A stretch of 64,000 nucleotides of DNA, from positions 124,001 to 188,000 of the forward strand of contig NZ_JAATJG010000006.1 of assembly GCF_011927765.1 (NCBI RefSeq), written 5' to 3'. Below the pieces are notes generated by a model. The model ran no database searches. It worked only from the letters and a program-made list of their open reading frames with translations, and was not told where the DNA came from. Shown here piece by piece: positions 46,454 to 56,700 of this stretch. How positions within the stretch are numbered: position 1 is the first letter of the stretch; each line of letters opens with the position of its first letter. This DNA is from Wenyingzhuangia aestuarii. GTDB lineage: Bacteria > Bacteroidota > Bacteroidia > Flavobacteriales > Flavobacteriaceae. A program made the position numbers and the translations under genes.

Positions 46454-47563
46454 ATGTCAGAATCACGTAGAAGCTTTATCAAAAAAACAACCTTAGCAGG
46501 TGCAGCATTAGCAGTTACTCCAAACTTTGGATTTCATATGATGAAAAAATCCACTAAAAATGATATCATTTTAGGTCATGGAGATTATCAATACAAATTA
46601 GTGAGAGATTGGGCTAAAATGAGTTCTATAGAAACCCCTTTACTAAACTGTCACGAAATGCAAATGGACAGCAAAGGGAGATTAATTATGATTGGTGATC
46701 ATCCACAAAACAACATTATTATTTTTGATAAATCTGGTAATGTATTAGATAGCTGGGGTACTGCCTACCCTGGAGGTCACGGTTTAACAATTTCTGACGA
46801 AGGTGGAGAGGAATTTTTATTCTTAGCAGATTCAGGTTGGTTTTTAAACAAAGTAGGAAAATGGATCAAACACAATGGTAGAATTACCAAAACAACCATG
46901 GATGGTCGTGTGATTTTTGATATAGGACACCCACAAACCATTGGAGTTTACAAACCTGGAGAATCTTTTTGTCCTACAGAAACTGCTGTAGGTCCTAACG
47001 GAGATATTTATGTAGCCGATGGATACGGAATGAGTAGAATTATTCAGTACGATTACAACGGAAGGTATATTAGACATTGGGGAGGTAGTGACAATCCTGA
47101 TAAAAACTATCAAATTAAAAGTGCCCACGGAATTGCTATCGATTATAGAAATAAAAACAATCCAATGGTAGTTGTTACTTCTAGAAACCAAGCTTCTTTT
47201 AAGTGGTTTACTTTAGACGGTACCTATATTAAAACTTTACACCTACCTAATATGCAAGTGTGTAGACCTGTTTTTGATGATCAAAATCTATATGCAGGAG
47301 TTTGTTGGTCTCAACCCGAAGTTGGAAAAACAAACTGGCTAGACCCAACAGGATTTGTAACTATTCTAGAAGGAGATACCGTAGTTTCTAACCCAGGAGC
47401 AACTGCTCCACTTTATGTGGGTGGTGAACTACAAAAAGCGTATCAATTGGCAGATAGACCTATTTCCCATGGTCATGATGTATGTGTAGATAATGATAAA
47501 AATTTATACATCTGTCAATGGAAAGCAAATCAAACACCTCCATTAAAACTAGAAAGAATCTAA
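46454..47563 (+). CDS. Tat-exported NHL-type six-bladed beta-propeller protein
   Basis: A 369-residue protein. The N-terminus SRRSFIKKTTLAGAALA is a twin-arginine signal. The mature part shows propeller/NHL repeats (MDSKGRLIMIGDHPQNNIIIFDKSG, VGPNGDIYVADGYGMSRIIQYDYNG, HWGGSD, SAHGIAIDYRN, VDNDKNLYICQW), as in the peptidylglycine lyase-like or gluconolactonase-like six-bladed propellers. It may bind or hydrolyse a sugar or lactone; no catalytic residue is assigned. The gene starts ten bases after the DUF1501 stop. Confidence 0.85.
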   Translation: MSESRRSFIKKTTLAGAALAVTPNFGFHMMKKSTKNDIILGHGDYQYKLVRDWAKMSSIETPLLNCHEMQMDSKGRLIMIGDHPQNNIIIFDKSGNVLDSWGTAYPGGHGLTISDEGGEEFLFLADSGWFLNKVGKWIKHNGRITKTTMDGRVIFDIGHPQTIGVYKPGESFCPTETAVGPNGDIYVADGYGMSRIIQYDYNGRYIRHWGGSDNPDKNYQIKSAHGIAIDYRNKNNPMVVVTSRNQASFKWFTLDGTYIKTLHLPNMQVCRPVFDDQNLYAGVCWSQPEVGKTNWLDPTGFVTILEGDTVVSNPGATAPLYVGGELQKAYQLADRPISHGHDVCVDNDKNLYICQWKANQTPPLKLERI

Positions 47564-47592
47564 ACACCTACTAAAACTAAAGAACTAAAACA

Positions 47593-48972
47593 ATGAACGA
47601 AGTTTCAGATATCGTAATCTTTTTGGGGAGATTTCACCCCTTAATCGTCCACTTACCTATCGGATTTATCATGTTTGCTTTTCTACTAGAAATTCTAAGC
47701 AAATGGAAAAATCTAAAAGAACTAAGAGCGGCCATTCCTTATGCTTTATTATTTGGAGCTATTACAGCTGCCAAAGCCTGCTTACTAGGATACATGTTAG
47801 CCTCTAGCGGAGAATATGACGGTCCTATGTTAGATGGTCACTTTTGGTTTGGAATTGCTACCACTGCGTTTACCCTACTTGCTTGGCTAATTAGTATCGA
47901 TAAAATTAAGTTCATTAAATTGGCTAGTTTTAAAGCTAACATTGCAACACTTACTTTTTTAGTAGTGTTAATTAGTATTACAGGTCACTATGGAGGAAAT
48001 CTAACTCATGGTGCTGATTACTTAACCAAATATGCTCCTTTTGGAGAAAAGCCTCAAAAAATTGCACCTCCTAAAGATGTGAATGATGTGGTTTTGTTTG
48101 ACCACGTTATCTACCCTATTTTAGAGGAAAAATGTATGAGCTGTCACAATCCATCCAAAAAGAAAGGTGGTTTGGCATTAGACAACGCTGAGAATATTTT
48201 AAAAGGAGGTAAAAAAGGCTTGGCTATTGTTCCTGGAGATATAGAAAAATCAGGAGTATTTCATAGAGTTACTTTAAATCACGACGATAAAGAATTTATG
48301 CCACCAGATGGTAAAACTCCTTTAACAGAAGAAGAAATTAGCTTGCTAAGTTTCTGGATCAAAAGTGCCAAAGCAGATTTTAGCATTAAATTAGTTGCTG
48401 CAGAAGAAAAAGAAGAAATTCTAAAAACAGCCTTGGCTTATTTAAACATGGGAGAACATGCTAAAGAAACACTTCCAGAGGTGCAGCCTGCAGATAGTAT
48501 TGCTGTAGCTAAGTTAGCAAATGCTGGTTTTACACTAAGAGAGCTCGTTTACAATTCTGGTATTTATGATGTTGTATTACCTAGCAAAACAGCTAAAAGT
48601 TCTGAAGAAACCACAAAGTTACTAGAACAATTAGCAGCGATAAAAAACAATGTTTTATGGTTGTCTCTACAAGACAATCAAGTAACCGATACGCATTTAA
48701 AAACCATCGCACAGTTTAAAAACTTAAAACAGTTGTATTTAAACAAAAATGCAATTACAGACAAAGGGATTGCTGAGTTAAAAGCAATTGAAACATTAAA
48801 AAGTTTAAACCTTTATGGTACAGAGGTTAGTAAGGAATCTTTTGCTTCTTTAGTTAATTTTAAGAATTTGCAAAACGTTTATGTTTGGAAAACAAACGTA
48901 ACAAACGAAGATGTGAAAGAATTTGAAAAACAAAATTCAGCTATCAAATTACATTTAGGAATTACCAAATAA
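47593..48972 (+). CDS. DUF2231 membrane - PSC1 cytochrome - LRR fusion protein
   Basis: A 459-residue protein of unusual architecture. Residues about 1-140 form four transmembrane helices of the DUF2231 type (GRFHPLIVHLPIGFIMFAFLLEIL). A planctomycete-type cytochrome C domain with one haem site CMSCH (about 180) follows, with KKKGGLALDNAENILKGGKK and PGDIEKSGVFHRV. The C-terminal 160 residues are leucine-rich repeats (LWLSLQDNQVTDTHLKTIAQFKNLKQLYLNKNAITD...). It would anchor electron transfer at the inner membrane, inferred from domains. Its stop overlaps the next ATG by one base (TAATG). Confidence 0.88.
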   Translation: MNEVSDIVIFLGRFHPLIVHLPIGFIMFAFLLEILSKWKNLKELRAAIPYALLFGAITAAKACLLGYMLASSGEYDGPMLDGHFWFGIATTAFTLLAWLISIDKIKFIKLASFKANIATLTFLVVLISITGHYGGNLTHGADYLTKYAPFGEKPQKIAPPKDVNDVVLFDHVIYPILEEKCMSCHNPSKKKGGLALDNAENILKGGKKGLAIVPGDIEKSGVFHRVTLNHDDKEFMPPDGKTPLTEEEISLLSFWIKSAKADFSIKLVAAEEKEEILKTALAYLNMGEHAKETLPEVQPADSIAVAKLANAGFTLRELVYNSGIYDVVLPSKTAKSSEETTKLLEQLAAIKNNVLWLSLQDNQVTDTHLKTIAQFKNLKQLYLNKNAITDKGIAELKAIETLKSLNLYGTEVSKESFASLVNFKNLQNVYVWKTNVTNEDVKEFEKQNSAIKLHLGITK

Positions 48973-50123
48973 TGACATTTACAAAGCTCTATTACTTTAT
49001 TATTCTTTTTGTTCTTGTGGGATGCAATACACCTCAAGAAAAAAAACAAGAAGAACTATCGGAATACATTCCTTTACCTGCTAAGGTAATAGAGCCTAGT
49101 AACAACCCTTCTACTCCAGATAAAATAAAATTAGGAAAACTTCTTTTTTACGACCCTATCTTATCTGGAAATAAAGATGTTGCCTGTGCTACCTGCCACC
49201 ATCCTGATTATGGATATGCAGAAAACTTAGATTTATCTATTGGTGTGAATGGCTTTGGAATTGGAAGCAGTAGACGTTTTAAAAGCAACAACCAAATTCC
49301 CATTGTAAAAAGAAATGCACATACGGTATTAAATTCAGCTTACAATGGAATGGATGTTAAAGGAAATTATCATCCAGATAAAGCTCCTATGTTTTGGGAC
49401 AACAGAGCTCATAGTCTTGAAGAACAAGCCTTAAAACCCATTCTTTCTTTGGAAGAAATGAGAGGTGATCAGATTTCTGAAAACCATATTCTAGACACCA
49501 TTGTAAATAGGCTTCACAAAATTAAAGCTTATCAAAACTTATTTGCTTTAGCATTTCCAGAAAATTCAAAAATAGACAGTACCAACATACTTAAGGCAAT
49601 TGCTTCTTTTGAAAGATCCCTTACCACTCCTAATTCTAGGTTTGATAAATTTATAGCAGGAGATAAGAAGGCTTTGTCTGAAGTTGAAAAACAAGGTTTT
49701 GAATTGTTTAAAAAAGCAAAATGCAATCTTTGTCACTCCGGTCCTATGTTTAGTGATTTTAAAATTCACGCATTAGGAGTTATAGACAACGAAAAATTAG
49801 GGTTTTCTGATGATGGCTTTGATAAAACCTACGGATTTAGAACTCCTACTTTACGTAATTTAAGACACACAGCTCCTTACATGCACAACGGAAAGCTAAC
49901 TACTTTAAAAAAGGTGCTAGAGTTTTACGAAGATATTTCTAATGGAAAATCTCAGAATCCAAACATTACACAACTAGATCCTTTGGTGAATAAAATTGAA
50001 CTAAAAGGGAAAGACATGTCTCCTATTATTTCTTTTTTTAACAGTTTAAATTCAGAAGATTACGACAAAACCATCCCACAAGAAGTTCCTAGCAAGCTAC
50101 CTGTAGGTGGAAATATCCATTAA
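48972..50123 (+). CDS. Di-haem cytochrome-c peroxidase (MauG/CcpA-type) lipoprotein
   Basis: A 383-residue lipoprotein (lipobox VLVGC). Two haem sites, CATCHHPDYGYAE at about 73 and CNLCHSGPMFSD at about 254, with FRTPTLRNLRHTAPYMHNG near the C-terminus, match the bacterial di-haem cytochrome-c peroxidase/MauG family. It reduces peroxide or performs MauG-like protein oxidation in the periplasm. With this gene the operon encodes five haem-c sites. Translation starts at the last base of the preceding stop codon, so it is coupled to the PSC1-LRR gene. Confidence 0.92.
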   Translation: MTFTKLYYFIILFVLVGCNTPQEKKQEELSEYIPLPAKVIEPSNNPSTPDKIKLGKLLFYDPILSGNKDVACATCHHPDYGYAENLDLSIGVNGFGIGSSRRFKSNNQIPIVKRNAHTVLNSAYNGMDVKGNYHPDKAPMFWDNRAHSLEEQALKPILSLEEMRGDQISENHILDTIVNRLHKIKAYQNLFALAFPENSKIDSTNILKAIASFERSLTTPNSRFDKFIAGDKKALSEVEKQGFELFKKAKCNLCHSGPMFSDFKIHALGVIDNEKLGFSDDGFDKTYGFRTPTLRNLRHTAPYMHNGKLTTLKKVLEFYEDISNGKSQNPNITQLDPLVNKIELKGKDMSPIISFFNSLNSEDYDKTIPQEVPSKLPVGGNIH

Positions 50124-50234
50124 AATCACTTTATTTTCCTTCTTTTTAAGCAACTTATTCTTTTTTGAATTACATTTATTTTGTTCTAGTATAATAAACC
50201 TTAACTTATACCTAGGACTCTAACTAGCTTAACT

Positions 50235-52124
50235 ATGAAGAAATCAGGTTTTATTCTTTTGGTAATTTGTACCCTTTACACTTTTACCAACACCTATGCA
50301 CAAACAGACGAAAATCCAAATATTGATAGTCTTAATGTAAAAAAAGACAGCATTAACAACACCTTACTTAAGGAATTCAATCAAAAACTATTTGAAATCA
50401 CCAAACAACGTGAACAAGACTCTATTAAAAAAGTAGAACTAGAAAAAACGTTACAATCTTTAAAAACAACTGACAATCTTAAAAAAGAAGAACTTTTAAA
50501 TCAATTAAAACAAATTGAAGAAAGTGAACAGAAAAGAATTTCGGAAAAGAAAAACAGGATTGATGCTTTAAGAAACACTGCCAAAGGACATGCTGTTGTG
50601 GGAGTAATGAGAGATACTTTGTTTTTAGTGTATTCTAAAATTGGGTCTTCTACGGCATCAGACCGAGCTAAAAATATTTCTAAAAAAATAGAAAAACTTT
50701 ACAATGACGATTTCTTAAAAATTGATCAAATTAAAGTGAATCCTTTTGAAAACACCTATGATATTGTTTACAACGAACTGATCATTATGAGTATTTCGGA
50801 AGCAGATGCTATTTGGTACAATCAATCTTTAGAAAGTAGTGCAGAATTGTTTAAAGACAAAATCAAAACAGCTATTGATACGGCTCGTAAAGAGAATAGT
50901 CTTCAAAAAATTGCGCTTAGAATTGGACTTGTATTGTTAGCCCTTTTAATTACTATTTTGGTGATTAAATTGGTAAAACGATTGTTTATCAAACTAGATC
51001 AAATTATTGATATAAAACAAGAATCTTGGTTAAAAGACATTAAATACAACGACTATGTAATTGTTTCTACAGAACAAGCTTTAATATTAGTTTCATACAT
51101 TATAAAAGCCTTAAAAGCTATTATCTATGTAGTGATTCTTTACATTACACTCCCTATTTTATTTAGTATTTTCCCTTTTACAAGAGACTGGGCAGATACT
51201 TTGTTCAACCTTATCTGGAACCCTTTCAAAGGTGTTTTATTAGACATTATTGGCTTTTTACCCAACCTATTTAGCATTGCTGTTATTTATATAGTAATGC
51301 GTTATTTTATACGATTTGTAAGATATATTTTTAGTGAAATTAAACATGAAAAATTAAAAATCAACGGTTTTCATCCAGATTGGGCTATGCCTACTTTTGG
51401 AATTGTAAAAGTCTTATTATACGCATTTACCATCGTCTTAATTTTCCCTCACTTGCCAGGAAACGATTCCAAAGTATTTCAAGGAGTATCTGTATTTGTG
51501 GGTATTTTATTCTCTTTAGGTTCTTCTACAGCAATTTCTAATATGGTAGCTGGTTTGGTTATTACCTACATGCGTTCTTTTAAACTAGGAGATCGAATTA
51601 AGTTTGGAGATATTAAAGGTGATGTGGTAGAAAAAACCTTGTTAATTACTCGTTTAAAAACGGTAAAAAACGAAATCATTACCGTTCCTAACTCAACCAT
51701 TTTAGCTAGTAATATCATCAACTATACCAGTATTGCTGATGAAAATGGTTTGATATTGCACACCACCATTACTTTGGGTTACGATGTGCCATGGAAATTG
51801 GTTCACAAAACCTTAATAGAGGCAGCTATTAGAACCGATGCAATCTCTAACACTCCGAGTCCTTTTGTATTACAAACTAGCTTAGATGATTATTATGTTT
51901 CTTATGAGTTGAATGCTTACACTAAAATTGTAGCCAAACAAGCATTGATCTATTCAGACTTGCATCAAAACATACAAGATGTGTGTAACGAAAATGGTAT
52001 TGAAATTCTATCTCCACATTACCGTGCTGCAAGAGATGGAAATATGACCACCATTCCTAAAGATTATTTAGACAAAGATTACAAAGCTCCAAGCTTTAAT
52101 GTTAACATTCAAAAAGAAGACTAA
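50235..52124 (+). CDS. MscS-family mechanosensitive channel with long periplasmic region
   Basis: A 629-residue channel. A signal peptide (FILLVICTLYTFTNTYAQ) is followed by a coiled, charged periplasmic part at about 25-215, then transmembrane helices at about 225-430, the pore-lining TM3 region (GSSTAISNMVAGLVITYMRSFKLGDRIKFGDIKGDVVEKTLL) and the cytoplasmic MscS beta and alpha/beta domains. It releases small osmolytes on hypo-osmotic shock. It is longer than MscS (about 286 residues), with an MscK-like arrangement. No regulatory link to the upstream operon is seen. Confidence 0.92.
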   Translation: MKKSGFILLVICTLYTFTNTYAQTDENPNIDSLNVKKDSINNTLLKEFNQKLFEITKQREQDSIKKVELEKTLQSLKTTDNLKKEELLNQLKQIEESEQKRISEKKNRIDALRNTAKGHAVVGVMRDTLFLVYSKIGSSTASDRAKNISKKIEKLYNDDFLKIDQIKVNPFENTYDIVYNELIIMSISEADAIWYNQSLESSAELFKDKIKTAIDTARKENSLQKIALRIGLVLLALLITILVIKLVKRLFIKLDQIIDIKQESWLKDIKYNDYVIVSTEQALILVSYIIKALKAIIYVVILYITLPILFSIFPFTRDWADTLFNLIWNPFKGVLLDIIGFLPNLFSIAVIYIVMRYFIRFVRYIFSEIKHEKLKINGFHPDWAMPTFGIVKVLLYAFTIVLIFPHLPGNDSKVFQGVSVFVGILFSLGSSTAISNMVAGLVITYMRSFKLGDRIKFGDIKGDVVEKTLLITRLKTVKNEIITVPNSTILASNIINYTSIADENGLILHTTITLGYDVPWKLVHKTLIEAAIRTDAISNTPSPFVLQTSLDDYYVSYELNAYTKIVAKQALIYSDLHQNIQDVCNENGIEILSPHYRAARDGNMTTIPKDYLDKDYKAPSFNVNIQKED

Positions 52125-52133
52125 GTTTAAAAC

Positions 52134-52169
52134 AAAACCCCATTCAACAAAATGCTGAATGGGGTTTTT
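52134..52169. terminator. Bidirectional terminator, MscS and SusD
   Basis: A perfect 13-bp stem (aaaaccccattca with tgaatggggtttt) with a 9-nt loop and a T tract. It lies between the convergent MscS and SusD genes. Confidence 0.88.
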
Positions 52170-52203
52170 AAAAAACTAACCAAATAATAACTCTATCTAT
52201 TTC

Positions 52204-53715
52204 TTAATAATTATTCTGCGTTAACACTCCTTTTGCCAATTGTATTTGAGAATAAGGAATCGGCATCACTTCATGTTTACCGGTTTGGAATCCTAAAGGC
52301 CCCAACACAGCAGCTGCTCTACCTGTTCTAATCAAATCGTGGTATCTATATCCTTCACCTGCTAATTCTAAACGTCTTTCTTTATAAATAGCATCACGTA
52401 AAGTATCTCCTGTTAAAGTCAAGGGTAAATCTTCTGGAAATAAATTTCCTACACCACCACTTTCTCTAGCACGTTTTCTTACTTTATTTACATATTCAAT
52501 CGCTAATGTTGGGTTTGTAGTATAAATAGCCTCTGCATACATTAAATAAGCATCTGCCAACCTTAACACACGAACATTGTTAGCACTGTTAGCATTCCCT
52601 CCTGTTTTTGGAGAACTATAATCGCTGTAAGGAGCCCAAGAATACTTTCTAATATACCAACCTGTACCATAGGTACCCGCTTTGTCGTTTGGAGTATAAA
52701 AGGTCGCATCGTATCTAGGATCACGAATGGTGTCCGTTCCAACAACATTCACCACATAAGCATCTCTCAATTCTCTTTTAGCCTGCATAAACCCTCCTCC
52801 TTTTTTACTTCTAGGAGACACTCTTTGGATAATTCCCATTCCCAAAAGACTGGTGTTAGATGAGAAATTAATTTCAAAAATAGATCCTGATCCCCACTCT
52901 CCACTTTGTTTAAAAATATGATTCACATCTGCATCTAAAACATAAGGCAATGCAAACAGTTGTTCTCCGTAAGTTTTTACTTGATTCATTTTGTTTTGAT
53001 ACAAAGAAACTCGCATCATCAACCCTAAAGCAGCTCCTTTATCTGCTCTACCAAGATAGTTATCATCCTTATCAAATCTTGATGGCAAACCTGCAATAGC
53101 CAATTCTAATTCATCTTCTATAAAAGCATAGGTAGCCTCTTCTGTTGCTCTTGGAAGATTTGCTTCGTTATACTTTAAGGGTTTTTCTATTAAAGGCACT
53201 CCTCCAAAAGAATTTACCAAATCAAAGTAAAAATAAGCGCGTAAAAAATGAGCCTCTGCTAAAATTTCTTGTTTTCTAGCCGTATCTTCAAAAACAATAG
53301 CAGGCACTTTTTCTAAAATTAAATTGGCATAATAAATTCCCTTGTAATTTACAGCCCAAATTTGCTCTACAGTAATGCTAGAAGTTGGGATTTCATATAA
53401 CTTTTTCTGATCTAAAGGAATATTGTCATTTACTCTATTACCTCCTTTCATAAAATCGTCTGTTCCAATATCACCAAATATTAAATCGGTAGCCATTGAA
53501 GCCCAGAAGTTTTTTCTGGCATACATTTCATTCATCGCAGAATACACAGAAATCATCCCCTGTTCTGCATCTACGGGTGATTTGTAATAATTTTTAACCT
53601 CTGGAGTTCCATAGGTTCCAACTTCTAAATAATCATCGCTACATGAAGTTAAAACTAGCATGAAAACTAGGGTACTAAACTTTATGATACTTTTTATTTT
53701 TGTGTGTAATTTCAT
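52204..53715 (-). CDS. SusD/RagB-family outer-membrane nutrient-binding lipoprotein
   Basis: A 503-residue SusD-family lipoprotein (lipobox VLTSC). Typical blocks are VEQIWAVNYKGIYYANLILEKVP, EAHFLRAYFYFDLVNSFGGVPLIEKP, RLADAYLMYAEAIY and YKERRLELAGEGYRYHDLIRTG. It caps the SusC channel at the surface and binds the oligosaccharide or other nutrient. It starts 10 bp after the SusC stop; ATG 53715 is chosen. No CAZyme, sulfatase or peptidase follows: the next gene is MscS on the opposite strand, after a terminator. Confidence 0.95.
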   Translation of the reverse strand: MKLHTKIKSIIKFSTLVFMLVLTSCSDDYLEVGTYGTPEVKNYYKSPVDAEQGMISVYSAMNEMYARKNFWASMATDLIFGDIGTDDFMKGGNRVNDNIPLDQKKLYEIPTSSITVEQIWAVNYKGIYYANLILEKVPAIVFEDTARKQEILAEAHFLRAYFYFDLVNSFGGVPLIEKPLKYNEANLPRATEEATYAFIEDELELAIAGLPSRFDKDDNYLGRADKGAALGLMMRVSLYQNKMNQVKTYGEQLFALPYVLDADVNHIFKQSGEWGSGSIFEINFSSNTSLLGMGIIQRVSPRSKKGGGFMQAKRELRDAYVVNVVGTDTIRDPRYDATFYTPNDKAGTYGTGWYIRKYSWAPYSDYSSPKTGGNANSANNVRVLRLADAYLMYAEAIYTTNPTLAIEYVNKVRKRARESGGVGNLFPEDLPLTLTGDTLRDAIYKERRLELAGEGYRYHDLIRTGRAAAVLGPLGFQTGKHEVMPIPYSQIQLAKGVLTQNNY

Positions 53716-53725
53716 AATCAATAAT

Positions 53726-56700
53726 TTAAAATTTAACATCCAATCCTAGAGAAATAGTTCTTACAGAAGGATACCTTCCTCTATCTATTCCCATGTCTAA
53801 AGGACTATTTTGTGAACTATCTATTCCTACCTCAGGATCTAAACCATCATACTTAGTAAAGGTTACTAAGTTCTGAGCAGCTACATACCCACGCAATTCA
53901 GTCACAAAAAACTTTGTCAATATTTTTTTAGGAACTGTATACCCTAACTGAATGTTCTTTAATCTTAAATAAGATCCATCTCTTACATATCTGCTAGATA
54001 ATTGTGTATTGTTAGATTGTCCTGAAAAAGTTGCTCTAGGAACGCTATTAGAAGTCCCTTCTCCCGTCCATCGGTTTAGCATATTGGTATTTAAATTACT
54101 TCCTAAATCTCCTTCTAACCAGTAATCGGTACTATTAAAAATCTTATTTCCTTGACTTCCTTGAAAGAAGGCAGAAAAATCGAATTGCTTATAAGACATC
54201 TCTAGATTCATTCCATACGTAAATTTTGGGAACGGAGACCCTATAAATTTTCGATCACTATCATCAATAACATTGTCATTATTTACATCTCTATACTTTA
54301 CATCCCCAGGTTTTGTGTTTGGTAAACTTGCATAATTATCTATCTCGTCTTGATTTTGAAACAAACCAATCATTTCATATCCATAAAAAGAGGCTAAAGG
54401 ATTCCCTGCTTCTGTTCTACTAATATTTTTAAATCCGTTTGCATTTCCTGTTTGAATAAGACTTCCTTCTCCAGACAATCTAATCACCTTGTTTTTAATA
54501 ATTGAAATATTCCCTCCAACACTAAAAGAAAAATCATTGATAATTTTCTTATAATTTGCTGTAAATTCCAATCCTTTATTTTCTATATCTCCAGCATTTG
54601 TATAAGGATTATCTGCAAAACCAGCCGTTAATAATACCGGTGTTGGCATTAACATGTCTGTAGTGTTTTTAATAAAATATTCTGCTGAAAGCGTAATAGA
54701 ATTGTCTAACAAAGCCATATCTACACCAATGTTTTTGGTAATGGTGGTTTCCCATTTTAAATCAGGATTTCCAGGTCTTAGCGGAGCAACTCCTAACTGG
54801 GTTGCTTCATCGGTTCCTAATAAATAATTAGTATCACCTACTCCTAAAGTATTATAAGTTGCTGTGTTAGGAATGTTTTGGTTTCCTGTTCCTCCCCAAC
54901 CTGCACGTACTTTTAACTGGTTGATGACATCTATATCATAAAACTCTTCTTTATGAAGGTTCCATGCCAAAGCCAACGATGGAAATTGTGCCCATTTGTT
55001 ATTAGCTCCAAAACGAGAAGATCCATCAAAACGATACGTACCTGTTAACAAATAACGATCATCAAAATTGTAGTTCAATCTACCAAAAAATGACAATAGC
55101 TTTGATTCCGAAATAGTTCCTCCATTACTTGCCGAAGAAATAGCTCCTGACTCTAAAGTTGGATTCGCTACACTTTCTGGAATGCTATTTCTACTTGCGC
55201 TTACATTATTAGAACTTAAATTTTGAATTTCCTGTCCTAACAAAGCATTAATACTGTGTTTCTTCTGAAAGGTTTTGTTGTAATTTAAAGTGTTTGATAA
55301 TATTAACACTCTACTTTCTCCTCTACTTAAATTATAAGTAGTTACTGGAGAATTGTATTTAGGACTTACATTGTAAGATGGCTTAAAATTATCCACCTTA
55401 GTATTGTTTACCTGTAAACCAAAGTTTGATTTGAATTTTAACCCTTTAAGAATATCTACTTCTAAAAATAAATTCCCAAAAAAACTTTCTCTTTTTCTAG
55501 GTGCTTGACCAAAAACAGCCAATCCTAAAGGACTCACCGCTTGGGATGCATATTTAGCAATCGCATAAGTTCCATCTTCATTGTAAAAAGGAGTAGAAGG
55601 ATCTATCATATACCCTGTAAAAGCAGTCTTAGCTGTTGAGTTACCTCCATAAGAAGGAACCGAACTTGTGTAAGAATTTGAATACTGAATGTTGTGTCCT
55701 AATTTAATTTTAGGCTTAATTTGATAGGTGTTATTTACTCTAAAGTTGGTTCTTTTATAACCTGTGTTTTTAATAATACCATCTTGGTTAATGTACCCAA
55801 AAGATACAAAATAAGTAGACTTATCTGTTCCTCCAGAAACAGACAATTGATGACTTTGCATATAAGCTTCTCCATACACTGCATCTTTCCAATTGTAACT
55901 TGTTAAAGAAGATGGATCTGCCAAATATGCATCTGCTGCTTTTCCATCATTTGCCAATCCTTCGTTGTAAATGGTTGCCCATTGCTCTGCATTTAACACA
56001 TCTAAGTTGTCTACTCTTTTTTGAACCCCCGTATACGTTTTATAACTAATTACGGGCTTTCCTTTTTTACCTGTTTTTGTAGTGATTAAAATGACTCCAT
56101 TAGCCCCTCTAGATCCATAAATAGCGGTTGCAGAAGCATCTTTTAACACTTCTATAGATTTTGCATCTTCCATATTAATGGTAGAAATATCGTTAATAGG
56201 AACTCCATCCACTACATACAAAGGATCTGCATTGTTTACCGTTCCAATTCCTCTAATTCTAACCATGGGAGTTGCACCAGGTGTTCCAGAACTTTTAGAA
56301 ACTGTAACCCCTGCTGCTCTACCCTGAATGGCTTGAGCAATAGAAACGTTTTGAGTTTTACTTATTTTTTCGGTATCTACAGAAGATAAAGATCCCGTTA
56401 CATCCGATTTTTTAACCGTACCATAACCTACCATTACTACGGCATCCAATTCACTTACATCCTGTTCTAAAACTACATCTACAGTAGTTTTACCGTTTAC
56501 TAGCACTTCTTTTTCTTTATACCCCACATAAGAAAATACCAACACAGCATTCTTATTTTTGATATTAAGTGTATAATTCCCATCAAAATCTGTAATGGTT
56601 CCGCTTGTAGTTCCTTTTACCACTACATTGGCTCCTGGTACAGGCATTCCAAACTCATCGCTAACCACACCTTTTACAGCAAATTGTTGCTGTTGTGTAA

